Shown here in pieces: positions 33,156 to 41,567 of a DNA stretch of 64,000 nt (position 1 is the stretch's first letter; each line of letters begins with the position of its first letter). The stretch is from JADLHS01 sp036274115 (GTDB lineage: Bacteria; Verrucomicrobiota; Verrucomicrobiia; Limisphaerales; JADLHS01): positions 52,697 through 116,696 of the forward strand of contig DASUGI010000100.1 of assembly GCA_036274115.1 (NCBI GenBank). The letters are read 5' to 3'. A program made the translations under genes and the position numbers. Under the pieces are notes generated by a model. It did not search any database, had not been told where the DNA came from, and worked only from the letters and a program-made list of their open reading frames with translations.

Positions 33156-33231
33156 GAAGGGTTTTCCGATTTCAGATTTGCGGTTGCGGATTCTAAATCA
33201 AAACAATTCTTTTTGCTGGTCGTTTTTCTCT

Positions 33232-33450
33232 TTAATCGCCAGGAGTTGAGCCGCTGCCGCATTCCAAGGCCCGGACCAGTGCCAACGCGCGGTCATTTGC
33301 CAGCAGCCGTTCCCAGGGACTTCGCCGCAGATTCTCCTCAATCAGCGACATGTCAATACCCGCCGCATGGGCGGCACGCCAAGCCGGGCCGGCGTCGGGC
33401 GGCATTACATACTCGCCGTTGATTTGTGCCAATGTCGCTGCGTCAATCAT
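33232..33450 (-). CDS. Small hypothetical protein
   Basis: 72 residues. The C-terminal half, SLIEENLRRSPWERLLANDRALALVRALE, has the I-E-x-N-L-x-x-x-x-W-E-R-L pattern of short helical proteins often encoded next to nucleotidyltransferase-like or toxin-like genes. No partner is present here; its neighbours are the VOC protein and sucD. It may be a remnant of a two-gene module inserted between sucC and sucD. Confidence 0.6.
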   Translation of the reverse strand: MIDAATLAQINGEYVMPPDAGPAWRAAHAAGIDMSLIEENLRRSPWERLLANDRALALVRALECGSGSTPGD

Positions 33451-33484
33451 TGAGTCAATTTAGATAACCGGATCGAGTTTTCAA

Positions 33485-33865
33485 TCAGTGATGTCCTGCG
33501 TTGCGCTTGTGAATGCAAATCGTATTGCCATCCGGATCGGAAATCATTGCCATGCGGCACACCGGCGTGGGGAAAGGTTCCATTTTAAACTTCACACCGT
33601 TTGATTTGAGATGAGCAATCGCGCCGTCAAAATCTTCGACTTCGAGACCAACGGAGCAGCCGTCGCTGCGGGGGAGCCAATCCGGTGCGCCGGCGCCAAG
33701 GGATAGCGTTCCATTGGCGATGTCATATTCGGTCCACTGCATGCCGCCGGGTTCGCCGACGGTCATGGTGGGCTTCAAGCCAAGCACGCCTTCGTAGAAC
33801 TTTCGGGCGCGCGCCATGTCGATGACCGGGTAACAACTGAATGCGATTTCGTTGATCTTTAGCAT
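33485..33865 (-). CDS. Glyoxalase/VOC-family protein
   Basis: 126 residues. Two beta-alpha-beta-beta-beta units: INEIAFSCYPVIDMARARKFYEGVLGLKP and CSVGLEVEDFDGAIAHLKSNGVKF. The end ISDPDGNTICIHKRNAGHH has the VOC metal-binding glutamate position replaced by ICIHK, so metal binding is doubtful. It could be a lactoylglutathione lyase-like enzyme or a resistance-type VOC protein. The start overlaps the stop of the coiled-coil gene upstream, so the two are coupled. Confidence 0.85.
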   Translation of the reverse strand: MLKINEIAFSCYPVIDMARARKFYEGVLGLKPTMTVGEPGGMQWTEYDIANGTLSLGAGAPDWLPRSDGCSVGLEVEDFDGAIAHLKSNGVKFKMEPFPTPVCRMAMISDPDGNTICIHKRNAGHH

Positions 33866-34197
33866 GATGACACCTGTTTGTTGTTAAACATGCCGAACTT
33901 TGTTTCGAGCGATCCCCAGCCGGGCACACGCTTCAACAGTTTGCCGGCGGATTGCTGAAGGCGCTGCGGCAACTTCTTGCGCTCGCGTGATCGTTTTGTC
34001 ATTTCTCTCGCCACCTGCTCTCGCAATGCGGCGCATTCGCGTTTCGTTTCTTCGTGTTCGCGCGAGAGTTCAATCATCTGCTTCTGCAATTCAATCAGAC
34101 GGCGATAGGATTCCAGGCTGCTGGCCTTCGGTTTTGCCCGCAATGAATCTCCCTCGTCCGGTGGCTTCACGTCCAGGTTGCTTAAAACTTCGTTCAC
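33859..34197 (-). CDS. Coiled-coil protein coupled to sucC
   Basis: 112 residues from a GTG at 34197 that overlaps the sucC stop as GTGA. Residues about 25-85 form a continuous charged helix (SLESYRRLIELQKQMIELSREHEETKRECAALREQVAREM), then a basic stretch (TKRSRERKKLPQRLQQ). No known domain. The overlap at both ends (sucC and the VOC gene) implies tight cotranslation. Its tie to succinyl-CoA ligase is positional only. Confidence 0.65.
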   Translation of the reverse strand: MNEVLSNLDVKPPDEGDSLRAKPKASSLESYRRLIELQKQMIELSREHEETKRECAALREQVAREMTKRSRERKKLPQRLQQSAGKLLKRVPGWGSLETKFGMFNNKQVSSC

Positions 34198-35399
34198 TTC
34201 CCGACTGCCTGAACCACTTTCTGTGCGGCGTCGGCCATGGAATCGCCGGTAATGAGAGTCAGACCCGATTCCGCCAAAGTCTTCTTCCCGGCCACAACGT
34301 TGTTGCCTTCGAGTCGAACCACCAGCGGCAGCTTCAGGCCGGTTTCTTTCACCGCGGCAACAATGCCAGTGGCGATGACGTTGCAATCCATGATGCCACC
34401 AAAAATGTTGACCAATATTCCTTTCACGTTCGGATCCTGGAGGATGATCTTAAACGCTGCCGTGACTTGTTCCTTGCTCGCACCGCCACCGACGTCGAGG
34501 AAGTTGGCCGGGCTGCCGCCGTAGTGCTGAATGATATCCATCGTCGCCATCGCCAGACCCGCTCCGTTGACGAGGCAGGCGATGCTGCCATCGAGCTTGA
34601 TGTAGTTGAGCGAGAATTTGCTGGCCTCAATCTCGAGCGGCGCTTCTTCACCGAGGTCACGCATCTCCATGATGTTTTTGTGGCGATAGAGCGCGTTATC
34701 ATCGAGACCGATCTTGGCATCCACCGCACAGAGCGATTCCTTGCCATTGGCGCCGACGACGATGCAGAGGGGATTGATTTCAACCATGCTGGCGTCGCAT
34801 TCCCACCAGGTCTTGTAAACACCCAGGAGCAGCTTTACCGCGCTGTTAAACGCGTCACCTTTCAGGCCGAGTGCAGAAGCAATTTTACGCGCCTGATACG
34901 GCATGATGCCGACGGCGGGATCAATGTGCTCCTTGATGATTTTCTCGGGATGTTTCTCGGCGACTTCCTCGATGTCCATGCCGCCTTCGGTGCTGGCCAT
35001 GATGAGCGGACGGGAATTGGTGCGGTCCAAAAGCACGGCGAGGTAAAATTCCTTTTTGATCTCCTCGGCGGCGGCCACCAGGAGCTTTTGCACGAGCCGA
35101 CCGTCCGGCCCGGTCTGTTTGGTGACGAGCACCTGACCGAGCATGGCTTTGGCTTTCTCGTAAACGTCCTCAACGGTCTTGCACAATTTCACTCCGCCTT
35201 GAAAGCCGCTCTTGAAAGTTCCTTTGCCGCGCCCGCCGGCGTGAATCTGCGATTTCACCACGACCACCTTGTTGCCGGCGGAGAAAAGTTTTTCGGCGAT
35301 TGCCTTTGCTTGTTCTGGAGTGGAGCAGACGTCCCCGGGAGGAACCGTGACGCCGTATTGCGCGAGAAGTTGTTTGGCTTGGTACTCGTGAATGTTCAT
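34194..35399 (-). CDS. sucC: Succinyl-CoA ligase, beta subunit
   Basis: 401 residues. The ATP-grasp N-terminus begins MNIHEYQAKQLLAQYGVTVPPG; nucleotide- and metal-binding landmarks include VVKSQIHAGGRGKG, ASMVEINPLCIV and DAKIGLDDNA. The C-terminal ligase half has YIKLDGSIACLVNGAGLAMATMDI and LVNIFGGIMDCNVIATG. Catalyses the reversible succinyl-CoA/ADP reaction with SucD. It is first of a minus-strand operon and shares a 104-nt divergent promoter region with the amidase gene. Confidence 0.97.
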   Translation of the reverse strand: MNIHEYQAKQLLAQYGVTVPPGDVCSTPEQAKAIAEKLFSAGNKVVVVKSQIHAGGRGKGTFKSGFQGGVKLCKTVEDVYEKAKAMLGQVLVTKQTGPDGRLVQKLLVAAAEEIKKEFYLAVLLDRTNSRPLIMASTEGGMDIEEVAEKHPEKIIKEHIDPAVGIMPYQARKIASALGLKGDAFNSAVKLLLGVYKTWWECDASMVEINPLCIVVGANGKESLCAVDAKIGLDDNALYRHKNIMEMRDLGEEAPLEIEASKFSLNYIKLDGSIACLVNGAGLAMATMDIIQHYGGSPANFLDVGGGASKEQVTAAFKIILQDPNVKGILVNIFGGIMDCNVIATGIVAAVKETGLKLPLVVRLEGNNVVAGKKTLAESGLTLITGDSMADAAQKVVQAVGK

Positions 35400-35503
35400 G
35401 TCGAAAAGCGGGAGGTATTGAACGAAGCTTCCGTGGCGAAATCAATCTTTTACCGGGCGAGAAAACTTGCCCGGGTGCGCCGAGCCCGGCAAATTCGCAG
35501 CTC

Positions 35504-36487
35504 GTGAGGTATCGCTGCCTGATCCTTGTGCTGACCGTTCTCCTGCTGGAGATGCCGGCGACGTTCACAAGTGCCGCCGCTTACACGGCGCGAATTCGAG
35601 ACTCTCGCTATGTGCGACTGTCCGAATGGGCCAAGTGGCAGGGGCTGGCGGTGCAGTGGCTCAAACGCGGCGAATCGCTTCAATTGTCCAGGAGTGGCCT
35701 GCGCTTGCAGTTTACGGTGGATTCGCGTGAAGCCAGCATTAATGGTCTGCAACTCTGGCTCTTGCTGCCGCTGGCGGCTCGCGGCGGAGACGTTTATCTT
35801 TCCCAACTCGACATTGACGCCACGTTTAATCCGTTGCTATCGCCGCCTCGAAATGAGAAAGGCAAAAAGGTGCGCGTCATTTGCCTGGACGCAGGTCACG
35901 GCGGGAAAGACCCCGGCAACCACGCCAGCGGACATCACGAAAAGGATTACACACTGAAGCTTGCTCAGGAGCTGCGAGCCCAATTGGGCAAAGCCGGTTT
36001 TAAAGTGGTGATGACGCGCTCGGGTGATTCGTACCCGGAGTTGTCCGACCGTCCGGCGCGGGCGCGGCGAGGCGGAGCGGATGTGTTCTTGAGTTTGCAT
36101 TTTAATGCCACGGAAAGCAGCCGTGCGACGGCGCGTGGCTCGGAGGTTTATGCCATGACCCCGGTGGGCGCGGCTTCCACTAATGCGCGAGGAGAAGGGG
36201 CAAACGCCGGCGCGTTTCCGGGCAATCGCTGGGACGAGCAGAACATGCTGCTGGCATATCAAATTCAAAAGGCGCTGCTGCGCCAACTCGGGAGCGAAGA
36301 CCGTGGAGTGCGCCGGGCGCGCTTTGAGGTTTTGCGTGAAGCAACGATGCCGGCAGCTCTGATCGAAGCCGGATTTCTGTCGCACCCGACTGAAGGTAAG
36401 AAGATCTTTACGGCGGAGTATCGCCGGCAGATGGCTAAAGCTATTGTGGAAGGCGTGCAGGCCTACAAGAAGATTGTCGAGCGTTGA
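35504..36487 (+). CDS. N-acetylmuramoyl-L-alanine amidase (Amidase_3)
   Basis: 327 residues, GTG start. An N-terminal signal segment (CLILVLTVLLLEMPATFTSA) is followed by a ~110-residue region and a zinc amidase domain: VICLDAGHGGKDPGN (zinc His), HHEKDYTLKLAQEL (zinc Glu), DVFLSLHFNA (zinc His) and MPAALIEAGFLSHPTEG (catalytic Glu). It cleaves peptide stems from peptidoglycan glycan in the envelope, as AmiC does. Its gene precedes the adenosyltransferase by 20 nt, so they may share a transcript. Confidence 0.92.
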   Translation: MRYRCLILVLTVLLLEMPATFTSAAAYTARIRDSRYVRLSEWAKWQGLAVQWLKRGESLQLSRSGLRLQFTVDSREASINGLQLWLLLPLAARGGDVYLSQLDIDATFNPLLSPPRNEKGKKVRVICLDAGHGGKDPGNHASGHHEKDYTLKLAQELRAQLGKAGFKVVMTRSGDSYPELSDRPARARRGGADVFLSLHFNATESSRATARGSEVYAMTPVGAASTNARGEGANAGAFPGNRWDEQNMLLAYQIQKALLRQLGSEDRGVRRARFEVLREATMPAALIEAGFLSHPTEGKKIFTAEYRRQMAKAIVEGVQAYKKIVER

Positions 36488-36507
36488 ATTGCAGTCGGAC
36501 TGCTGAC

Positions 36508-37080
36508 ATGAGCATCGTAACGAAGCACGGCGACAAAGGCACGACGGCCTTGATGTATGGCCGGCGCGTTAGCAAGTGTCATCCGCGTGTCGAAGCCTAC
36601 GGTTGCGTGGATGAGCTGAACACGGCGCTTGGCTTGGCGCGGGCTGCAACGGACCAGGAATTCGTCCGAGCCAATCTGCTCGCGATCCAACAGGATCTGG
36701 TGACGCTCATGGGCGAACTCGCGACGGCGGTTGAAGATTTGCCGCGCTATGTGAAGGACGGCTATACGCTGGTGACATCGCACATGACGCACCAGCTGGA
36801 TGCGCTGGTGAAGGAGATCGAGGCACAGAGCATCTCCTTCAAAGGCTGGGCAACACCGGGCTCGTGTTTGAATTCGGCTGCTCTGGATATGGCGCGCACC
36901 GTGTGTCGCCGGGCTGAGCGCCGGGTTTGCGCGTTGCAAGAAGCGGATCAGCTTCAGAACTCCGAGATCATCATCTACCTGAACCGGCTCGCGGATTTGT
37001 TGTGGCTGATGGCGCGTTGGGTGGAGACGCATGGGAAAAGCGCCGGCTCGAAATCCGAACAGGAGAAACCAGCCTCTTGA
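36508..37080 (+). CDS. pduO: Cob(I)alamin adenosyltransferase, PduO type
   Basis: 190 residues. Transfers adenosyl from ATP to cobalamin or cobinamide, making coenzyme B12. PduO-type trimer motifs are TKHGDKGTTALMYGRRVSKCHPRVEAYGCVDELN, where the ATP-site TGDxGxT motif reads HGDKGTT. The region ATPGSCLNSAALDMARTVCRRAERRV holds the PG-S...A-x-x-D-x-A-R-x-x-x-R-R-x-E-R signature. ATG 36508 was chosen. Its presence implies a B12-dependent enzyme somewhere in the genome; none is in this window, and the BMC operon here has no diol dehydratase. Confidence 0.9.
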   Translation: MSIVTKHGDKGTTALMYGRRVSKCHPRVEAYGCVDELNTALGLARAATDQEFVRANLLAIQQDLVTLMGELATAVEDLPRYVKDGYTLVTSHMTHQLDALVKEIEAQSISFKGWATPGSCLNSAALDMARTVCRRAERRVCALQEADQLQNSEIIIYLNRLADLLWLMARWVETHGKSAGSKSEQEKPAS

Positions 37081-37099
37081 ACAGCACTCGCTGCGTGAG

Positions 37100-37240
37100 C
37101 AATGGCCAATGGCCAATGGCCAATGGCTGATGGCAAATGGCAAATGGCCAATGGCTGATGGCAAATCAGTTTCCGTTGCGGAGGTTCTGGTCTTTCATGG
37201 CATGGTCGTTTGCCATCTGGCATTTGCCATTTGCCATCCT
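37100..37240. repeat. Repeat island, TGGCAAAT/TGGCCAAT word family (left of S23 gene)
   Basis: GGCCAATGGCCAATGGCC, GGCTGATGGCAAATGGCAAA words at 37100-37168 pair with TTTGCCATCTGGCATTTGCC words ending about 37239. The unique loop is at about 37170-37198. It lies directly downstream of the four-helix-bundle gene. Confidence 0.75.
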
Positions 37241-37774
37241 TCACTCCTCCGGTTCGCCCCGCGCGGCGCGGGCTTCGGCGGAGTTGTATAACGGATGTGT
37301 TGGTTTTAGTTGGCGGAGGAAGTTCAACCGAAAATCTTTTGCCTTCTGCGCGACGGCGCGGGAGGCGCGTTCTTTTTCCGGCAAATGGCGTCGGCCCTCG
37401 AATGGCAGCTTCTCAATTGAGCCGGACCAGCCCGTGAGTTGTCGGGCGCAGGACTCTGCCAAGGCGCGGATTTGTTGCAACTGCCGGACAATCGACTTGA
37501 GTTTCGGCCGGTCCTGCACCACGGCCATCATCGAACGCACCTCTCCGGATGAGCCGCGCGCAATGGCGATGAACGCCTGCAACTCATTCGTGGTGGAACG
37601 CTCAAATCCTTCGGCAACGTTGTTCGACACCGACAGCGCGGCACGATCCAGTTGATTTCGGAAGCCAGGCGTGAGCGGGACGCCGGGTTCTTCGAGAAGA
37701 TCGAGCACGGTGTTGTAGAGCCGCTTGGCTTCCTGCCAGAGGGGTAGCTCTTCGAAGTGTTGGTACTTGGCCAT
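37241..37774 (-). CDS. Four-helix-bundle protein, S23-like family (second copy)
   Basis: 177 residues. It opens MAKYQHFEELPLWQEAKRLYNTVLDLLEEPG, then LDRAALSVSNNVAEGFERSTTNELQAFIAIARGSSGEVRSMMAV, the signature of the four-helix-bundle/S23 family (S-x-S-N-N-V-A-E-G-F-E-R). The last ~50 residues are an extension beyond the usual ~120-residue family length. As with the copy at 25083, it sits between two repeat islands of one word family (here TGGCAAAT, not TCCGAAA), so gene and islands appear to travel or persist together. Confidence 0.85.
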   Translation of the reverse strand: MAKYQHFEELPLWQEAKRLYNTVLDLLEEPGVPLTPGFRNQLDRAALSVSNNVAEGFERSTTNELQAFIAIARGSSGEVRSMMAVVQDRPKLKSIVRQLQQIRALAESCARQLTGWSGSIEKLPFEGRRHLPEKERASRAVAQKAKDFRLNFLRQLKPTHPLYNSAEARAARGEPEE

Positions 37775-37810
37775 GATGATTTCCTTTCAGGTTGGAGTTG
37801 GCTGCGTTTA

Positions 37811-37945
37811 GCCATGGCAAATATCCGATGGCAAATGGCAAAGGCTTCGCGATGGCAGATAGCTTGATGGCACATGGCAAATCAATTCACAATTCGCACG
37901 ATCTGCCATTTGCCATTTGTCATTTGTCATTGGCTATTTCCCATC
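37811..37945. repeat. Repeat island, TGGCAAAT word family (right of S23 gene)
   Basis: CCATGGCAAATATCCGATGG, GCAAATGGCAAAGG and CACATGGCAAATC words on the left pair with TCTGCCATTTGCCATTTGTC and CATTGGCTATTTCCCATC on the right. It begins 37 nt upstream of the four-helix-bundle start. The remaining bases to 38106 show nothing recognised. Confidence 0.72.
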
Positions 37946-38106
37946 AGGTTTCCCCCAAGTTCCCTTACTCGGTCTACGACCACCGGCTGCGGCGACTGCG
38001 AGGGGGCCGTCCGATCCGGAAGGGATGGGATTCAACTTTGTTGATGCCGCCTTGGCTGGTGCGGTTGACTTGCCGGAAAGGTGGTTCGTGGGGTGATGCC
38101 GGCGGG

Positions 38107-39525
38107 TCAATTTCTGCCGCAGCATTTTTTGTATTTCTTGCCACTTCCGCAGGGACACGGTTCGTTGCGGCCAATCTTGGGTGGGGCAATGTAAGGTTCG
38201 GGCGGCAGGTCAAACACGTTACCCGGATCGTCGAGCCTCAAGTCGGGCGCATCGTCCTCACCCCACGGATCGAAGCCCGCGTCTTTGTCGCGGAAGCACA
38301 GCCAGGCGGAGCATTCAGCGATGGCGTCGATGGGCGCATTGCGTTCCATGAACAGTTTGGAGTGCGTTTCACCCGCCGGGAGGGGAAGGTGACCAACGGC
38401 AGGCGATTCCAATTCATCAAGCGACTCCGGGCCGATAATGCTCTCATCGGCCAACTGTTCGCCCAGCACAAGCCGCGCTTCCGGAAGCAATTCGCGGGCT
38501 TCAAAGTCGCAGACAACGGAAACCAGCGCGGCCCAGAGATAAGGGTCACCCGGGCGCGGCAAGGTGTGGAACAGCTGGCGCAGGTCGGCAACGACGGCCT
38601 CACGCGGGCGTTCGCCCCAAAGATGTTGGACGAGCAACGCGTCAATGGCCTGGCCGCGCACAAATTCGTTGACCGCTTCGTCATGGATCAGGCGAAGCAG
38701 CGGGGCGGGATCGCCGCCGCAGACCGAGGCGATGACGGCGGCACCGTTTTCGGTGACCATGTCGCCTGTGAGATCAAGTGCGGCATCACCCGGCAGGGAG
38801 AAGAAGCGCAGGAACGCATCCAAAGCGCGGGTTTCCCGGAATTGCGCAAGGAGGTAAATGGCGAACAGATGCAGATTATCGTGCTGGCGCCGGAGGTAGT
38901 CGTCGGGCGCGTCGGTGGCCCGGTCAATGGCGGCGATCAGTTCAGGCGTGATGGCTTCGCGTTGCTCAATGGCGGCGTGGAGCGCGTTTCGGTATGGGGC
39001 GAAATCGCCGTGGTCAGGAACGTGTTGGAGTTGGCGGAGAATGTCGGCGATGGTCATTTTCGGAATGGCTGTGGCAGGCGGCGTGGGTGTTTCCATTGGG
39101 CGGCGTTTGAGCAGGTCTTGCTTGAACATCTGATAGTGAAGGGCCAGGCGGGCGACGTAGGCTGGGTCGGTGATCATTGCCTTTTGGAAATGGTCCAACA
39201 GATAATCGGCGTATTGGGATTGAGGTTGAAACGGGTCGAGGCAGGCGCTGGCAAGGTCGCGTCCGGCCTGGGCGTCGCCGTGCATCCAGCGGGTGTAGAA
39301 CTCCGCGCTTTCCCAGCCGTAATTGATCGTGGCTAGAACCGTATGGGGTGCGTTGGCGCGCGTGACGCAGAGCAGCACCCGACGGCAATCGCAACCCGGT
39401 TCGTTACAGTAATGTTCCAAGTAGCCGTATTCACCCACTGGCAGTTTCCCGCCGGGGTCGAGGACGCGGAGGCAGCGGGTTTCGCTGGCGGCCAATTCGG
39501 GAAAGCGCGAGTGGAAGGGGATCAT
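38107..39525 (-). CDS. DUF1186-like protein with C-terminal SEC-C zinc motif
   Basis: 472 residues. The C-terminus NEPCPCGSGKKYKKCCGRN is a complete SEC-C zinc-binding motif (C-x-C-x8-C-C). The middle (about 150-400) is helical-repeat-like and resembles DUF1186 (AVVADLRQLFHTL, LPLPAGETHSKLF). The N-terminal part contains several cysteines (EHYCNEPGCDCRRVLLCV), a possible second metal site. The function of the family is not established. It is downstream of the two Myb-like array genes on the same strand. Confidence 0.8.
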   Translation of the reverse strand: MIPFHSRFPELAASETRCLRVLDPGGKLPVGEYGYLEHYCNEPGCDCRRVLLCVTRANAPHTVLATINYGWESAEFYTRWMHGDAQAGRDLASACLDPFQPQSQYADYLLDHFQKAMITDPAYVARLALHYQMFKQDLLKRRPMETPTPPATAIPKMTIADILRQLQHVPDHGDFAPYRNALHAAIEQREAITPELIAAIDRATDAPDDYLRRQHDNLHLFAIYLLAQFRETRALDAFLRFFSLPGDAALDLTGDMVTENGAAVIASVCGGDPAPLLRLIHDEAVNEFVRGQAIDALLVQHLWGERPREAVVADLRQLFHTLPRPGDPYLWAALVSVVCDFEARELLPEARLVLGEQLADESIIGPESLDELESPAVGHLPLPAGETHSKLFMERNAPIDAIAECSAWLCFRDKDAGFDPWGEDDAPDLRLDDPGNVFDLPPEPYIAPPKIGRNEPCPCGSGKKYKKCCGRN

Positions 39526-39532
39526 GTTTGGC

Positions 39533-39742
39533 TTATTTGCGGGCGGTGGGGGAGGGAGACGGGTAGAACGGGATGCTGAGCAGTTGCGGCGGCTCCGACC
39601 GCTTTGTGGGTGATTGATGCGGTTCGTTTCCGGGCAGGCATGGAATCAGGAATGTTGTGCCTTCAGGAAGGCGGCCGCCATGCAGGAACGCCTCCGGTTG
39701 ATAGTGGATGGTTGAGTGTTGGGTGTGGGTTAAGAGCGCCAT
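39533..39742 (-). CDS. Small hypothetical protein, possibly repeat-derived
   Basis: 69 residues, proline-rich, no domain. The 5' end (ACACCCAACACTCAACCATC words) matches the ATCAACC repeat words seen before BMC-H2 and BMC-H3, so the frame may be chance. It fits the gap between the array gene stop (39730) and the DUF1186 gene (39525) with 7 nt to spare on the downstream side. Kept as a low-confidence call. Confidence 0.3.
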   Translation of the reverse strand: MALLTHTQHSTIHYQPEAFLHGGRLPEGTTFLIPCLPGNEPHQSPTKRSEPPQLLSIPFYPSPSPTARK

Positions 39743-41547
39743 GGAGGTATTCCTAATTGTCGGCGGCGGGTCAGGATGGCGTTTTTGGGTCGCCCAAATC
39801 GAGTTGCCAGTTCACGGTCGGGCGCGGTTCCAAGGAGCCGCTCTTCGGCAACTGTCCAAGGGTGCGCACGGCTGCCATCTTCAAAGAGTCCCATGCCCAT
39901 TCTCCGATGTGTAATGGCCTTGAGTGTGCGTCCGCTGGCGCATGCAGCGTCCGCTGGCGAGAGCGTACGGACCAACTCGTCTTCTTGCGGTGTCCACGGG
40001 CGATTGCGTGGCTTAAAGCAGGCGATGCCCAGGCCGCAACGGGTATTCTTGACCGAGAGGATCGGATGACCAGTGCGTTTGGCGACTTCGGCGTCGGGCA
40101 ACTTGCCGAGTAACGCTTTTTCTTCTGCCGTCCAGGGTTTCCAAACCGGATTGCAGGGCGGGCGACCCAACTCGGTGCGATGGGCTCGGACCGCGGCGAC
40201 CGTGCGCCCGATCCGGGCCGCGAGTTCTCGATCAGGCATGGTGCCGACCAAGGCATTTTCTTCCACCGTCCAGGCGGTTGCCGCCGGCGAGCGCAGTTTT
40301 TGTTTAATCCGGCGCCGGTTGCGAACGGATGACACGGAACGCCCAAGAATCACCGCCAGTTCGGGATCCGGCTTCGTGCCCAGGAGGCAGTCTTCCGCAG
40401 GTGACCAGGCTCGTGACGGTTTGCCGCCAAAGCGTGGAATGCGGAGCTTCTCTCGGCGCACTTTGACAGCGTTCATGGTTCGCCCCATCAGCAATGCGAC
40501 CTGATCGTCCGGGCGCGTGCCGAGAATCTTGTCGTCTTCGGGGCGCCACGGTTTGAGCCTGGGATTGCAGGGTGGGATGCCTTGGTTCAACCGGCGCACG
40601 GCGACCGCTTCGTAACTTCGCTTGAGCCGCCGGGCAAGTTTCTTGTCGGACAGGGTGCCAAGCAGGGCATCTTCGTCCGGCGTCCACGGGCGGACTTTTG
40701 GTGCGAACATGGGAACGCCGAGTTGGCAGCGGCGGGTGCGCACGGAACTCAACGGGCGTTGGAGAAGCCCCGCGATTTCCTCATCGGACCGTGAGCCCAT
40801 AAGTTTGTCTTCGTCGGGGGTGTAGGGCCGGTTTTTCCGCCCGAACTTGGGAATGTGCAAATCTTTCCGGCGCACTCGCACGGCGAGGACGGTGCGGCTC
40901 AACTGCCGCGCGATTTCCTCGTCGGGTGCGGTGCCGAGGAGTTTGTCTTCCGCGTCGGTCCAACTGTTTGCAGGCCTGGCTCGCGGCGGAGCGGGAATGC
41001 CGAGCTTGAGGCGACGCAGGCGAACCGTGGATGCGTTGCGGCCAATGATCCGGGCGATGACCGAATCTGACTGCGAGCCGAGCGACTTGTCTTCCTCCGG
41101 CAGCCAGGGTTTGTATTTCCGGACGCCGACGGGAATGCCGAGTTTACCGCGATGCACTTTCACCGACTCCAACGTGCGCTTGAACCGGCGCGCGAGTTCT
41201 TCATCGGGATATTCGCCGAGAGCCCGGTCCTCTCTGGCCGTCCAAGCCCGGAATTTCGGGCGCGGTTTGAATGGCTGAATGCGCAACGCGACTCGCTGTC
41301 TACGCACCTCGTTGCGATCACGACCCAGGCGACGTGCCACTTCCATGTCTGAGAGGTTTCCCAGCAGATTAATTTCCCGCGCGGTCCAGCGACGCCGCGG
41401 TGTGCGTAGCCCGATGCGGCGGCGTTCGCGTTCGGCCACGACTTCTTTGATGGTGCGTCCGGTGCGGCGGGCAAGGACGGAGTCGGGCGTGCGACCCAGT
41501 TGTTTCAGCTCGGCCAATGTCCAAGGCGTTGTCTTTTTGGCTGGCAT
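39730..41547 (-). CDS. Array of 13 Myb/SANT-like helix-turn-helix modules
   Basis: 605 residues made almost entirely of 13 tandem units of about 46 residues. Each unit follows W-T-x-x-E-D-x-L-L-G-T-x-P-D-x-E-[IL]-A-R-x-[LF]-G-R-[TS]-x-x-[AS]-V-x-x-R-R-x-x-L-G-I-P: helix 1, helix 2, then a basic recognition-like helix 3. Residues just before the conserved Val of helix 3 vary between units (TIKE, DRNE, TLES, NAST, TVLA, PLSS, SYEA, TMNA, SVSS, TVAA, PILS, TLKA, PKNA), while the framework is kept. Unit 12 is degenerate (LSPADAACASG). ATG 41547 gives MPAKK, matching the start of its neighbour. No other domain is present. Probably a modular DNA-binding protein; the target is unknown. Confidence 0.85.
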   Translation of the reverse strand: MPAKKTTPWTLAELKQLGRTPDSVLARRTGRTIKEVVAERERRRIGLRTPRRRWTAREINLLGNLSDMEVARRLGRDRNEVRRQRVALRIQPFKPRPKFRAWTAREDRALGEYPDEELARRFKRTLESVKVHRGKLGIPVGVRKYKPWLPEEDKSLGSQSDSVIARIIGRNASTVRLRRLKLGIPAPPRARPANSWTDAEDKLLGTAPDEEIARQLSRTVLAVRVRRKDLHIPKFGRKNRPYTPDEDKLMGSRSDEEIAGLLQRPLSSVRTRRCQLGVPMFAPKVRPWTPDEDALLGTLSDKKLARRLKRSYEAVAVRRLNQGIPPCNPRLKPWRPEDDKILGTRPDDQVALLMGRTMNAVKVRREKLRIPRFGGKPSRAWSPAEDCLLGTKPDPELAVILGRSVSSVRNRRRIKQKLRSPAATAWTVEENALVGTMPDRELAARIGRTVAAVRAHRTELGRPPCNPVWKPWTAEEKALLGKLPDAEVAKRTGHPILSVKNTRCGLGIACFKPRNRPWTPQEDELVRTLSPADAACASGRTLKAITHRRMGMGLFEDGSRAHPWTVAEERLLGTAPDRELATRFGRPKNAILTRRRQLGIPPWRS

Positions 41548-41567
41548 GGATCGGGAGAGCCGTGCGT

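Noticed and set aside
36508..37080. Adenosyltransferase as part of the BMC pathway
   Set aside because: It is about 8 kb away on a different transcript and the BMC operon has no B12-dependent dehydratase.
37100..37945. CRISPR array
   Set aside because: The repeated words are 7-14 nt, degenerate, on both strands and lack regular spacers; no cas genes are nearby.
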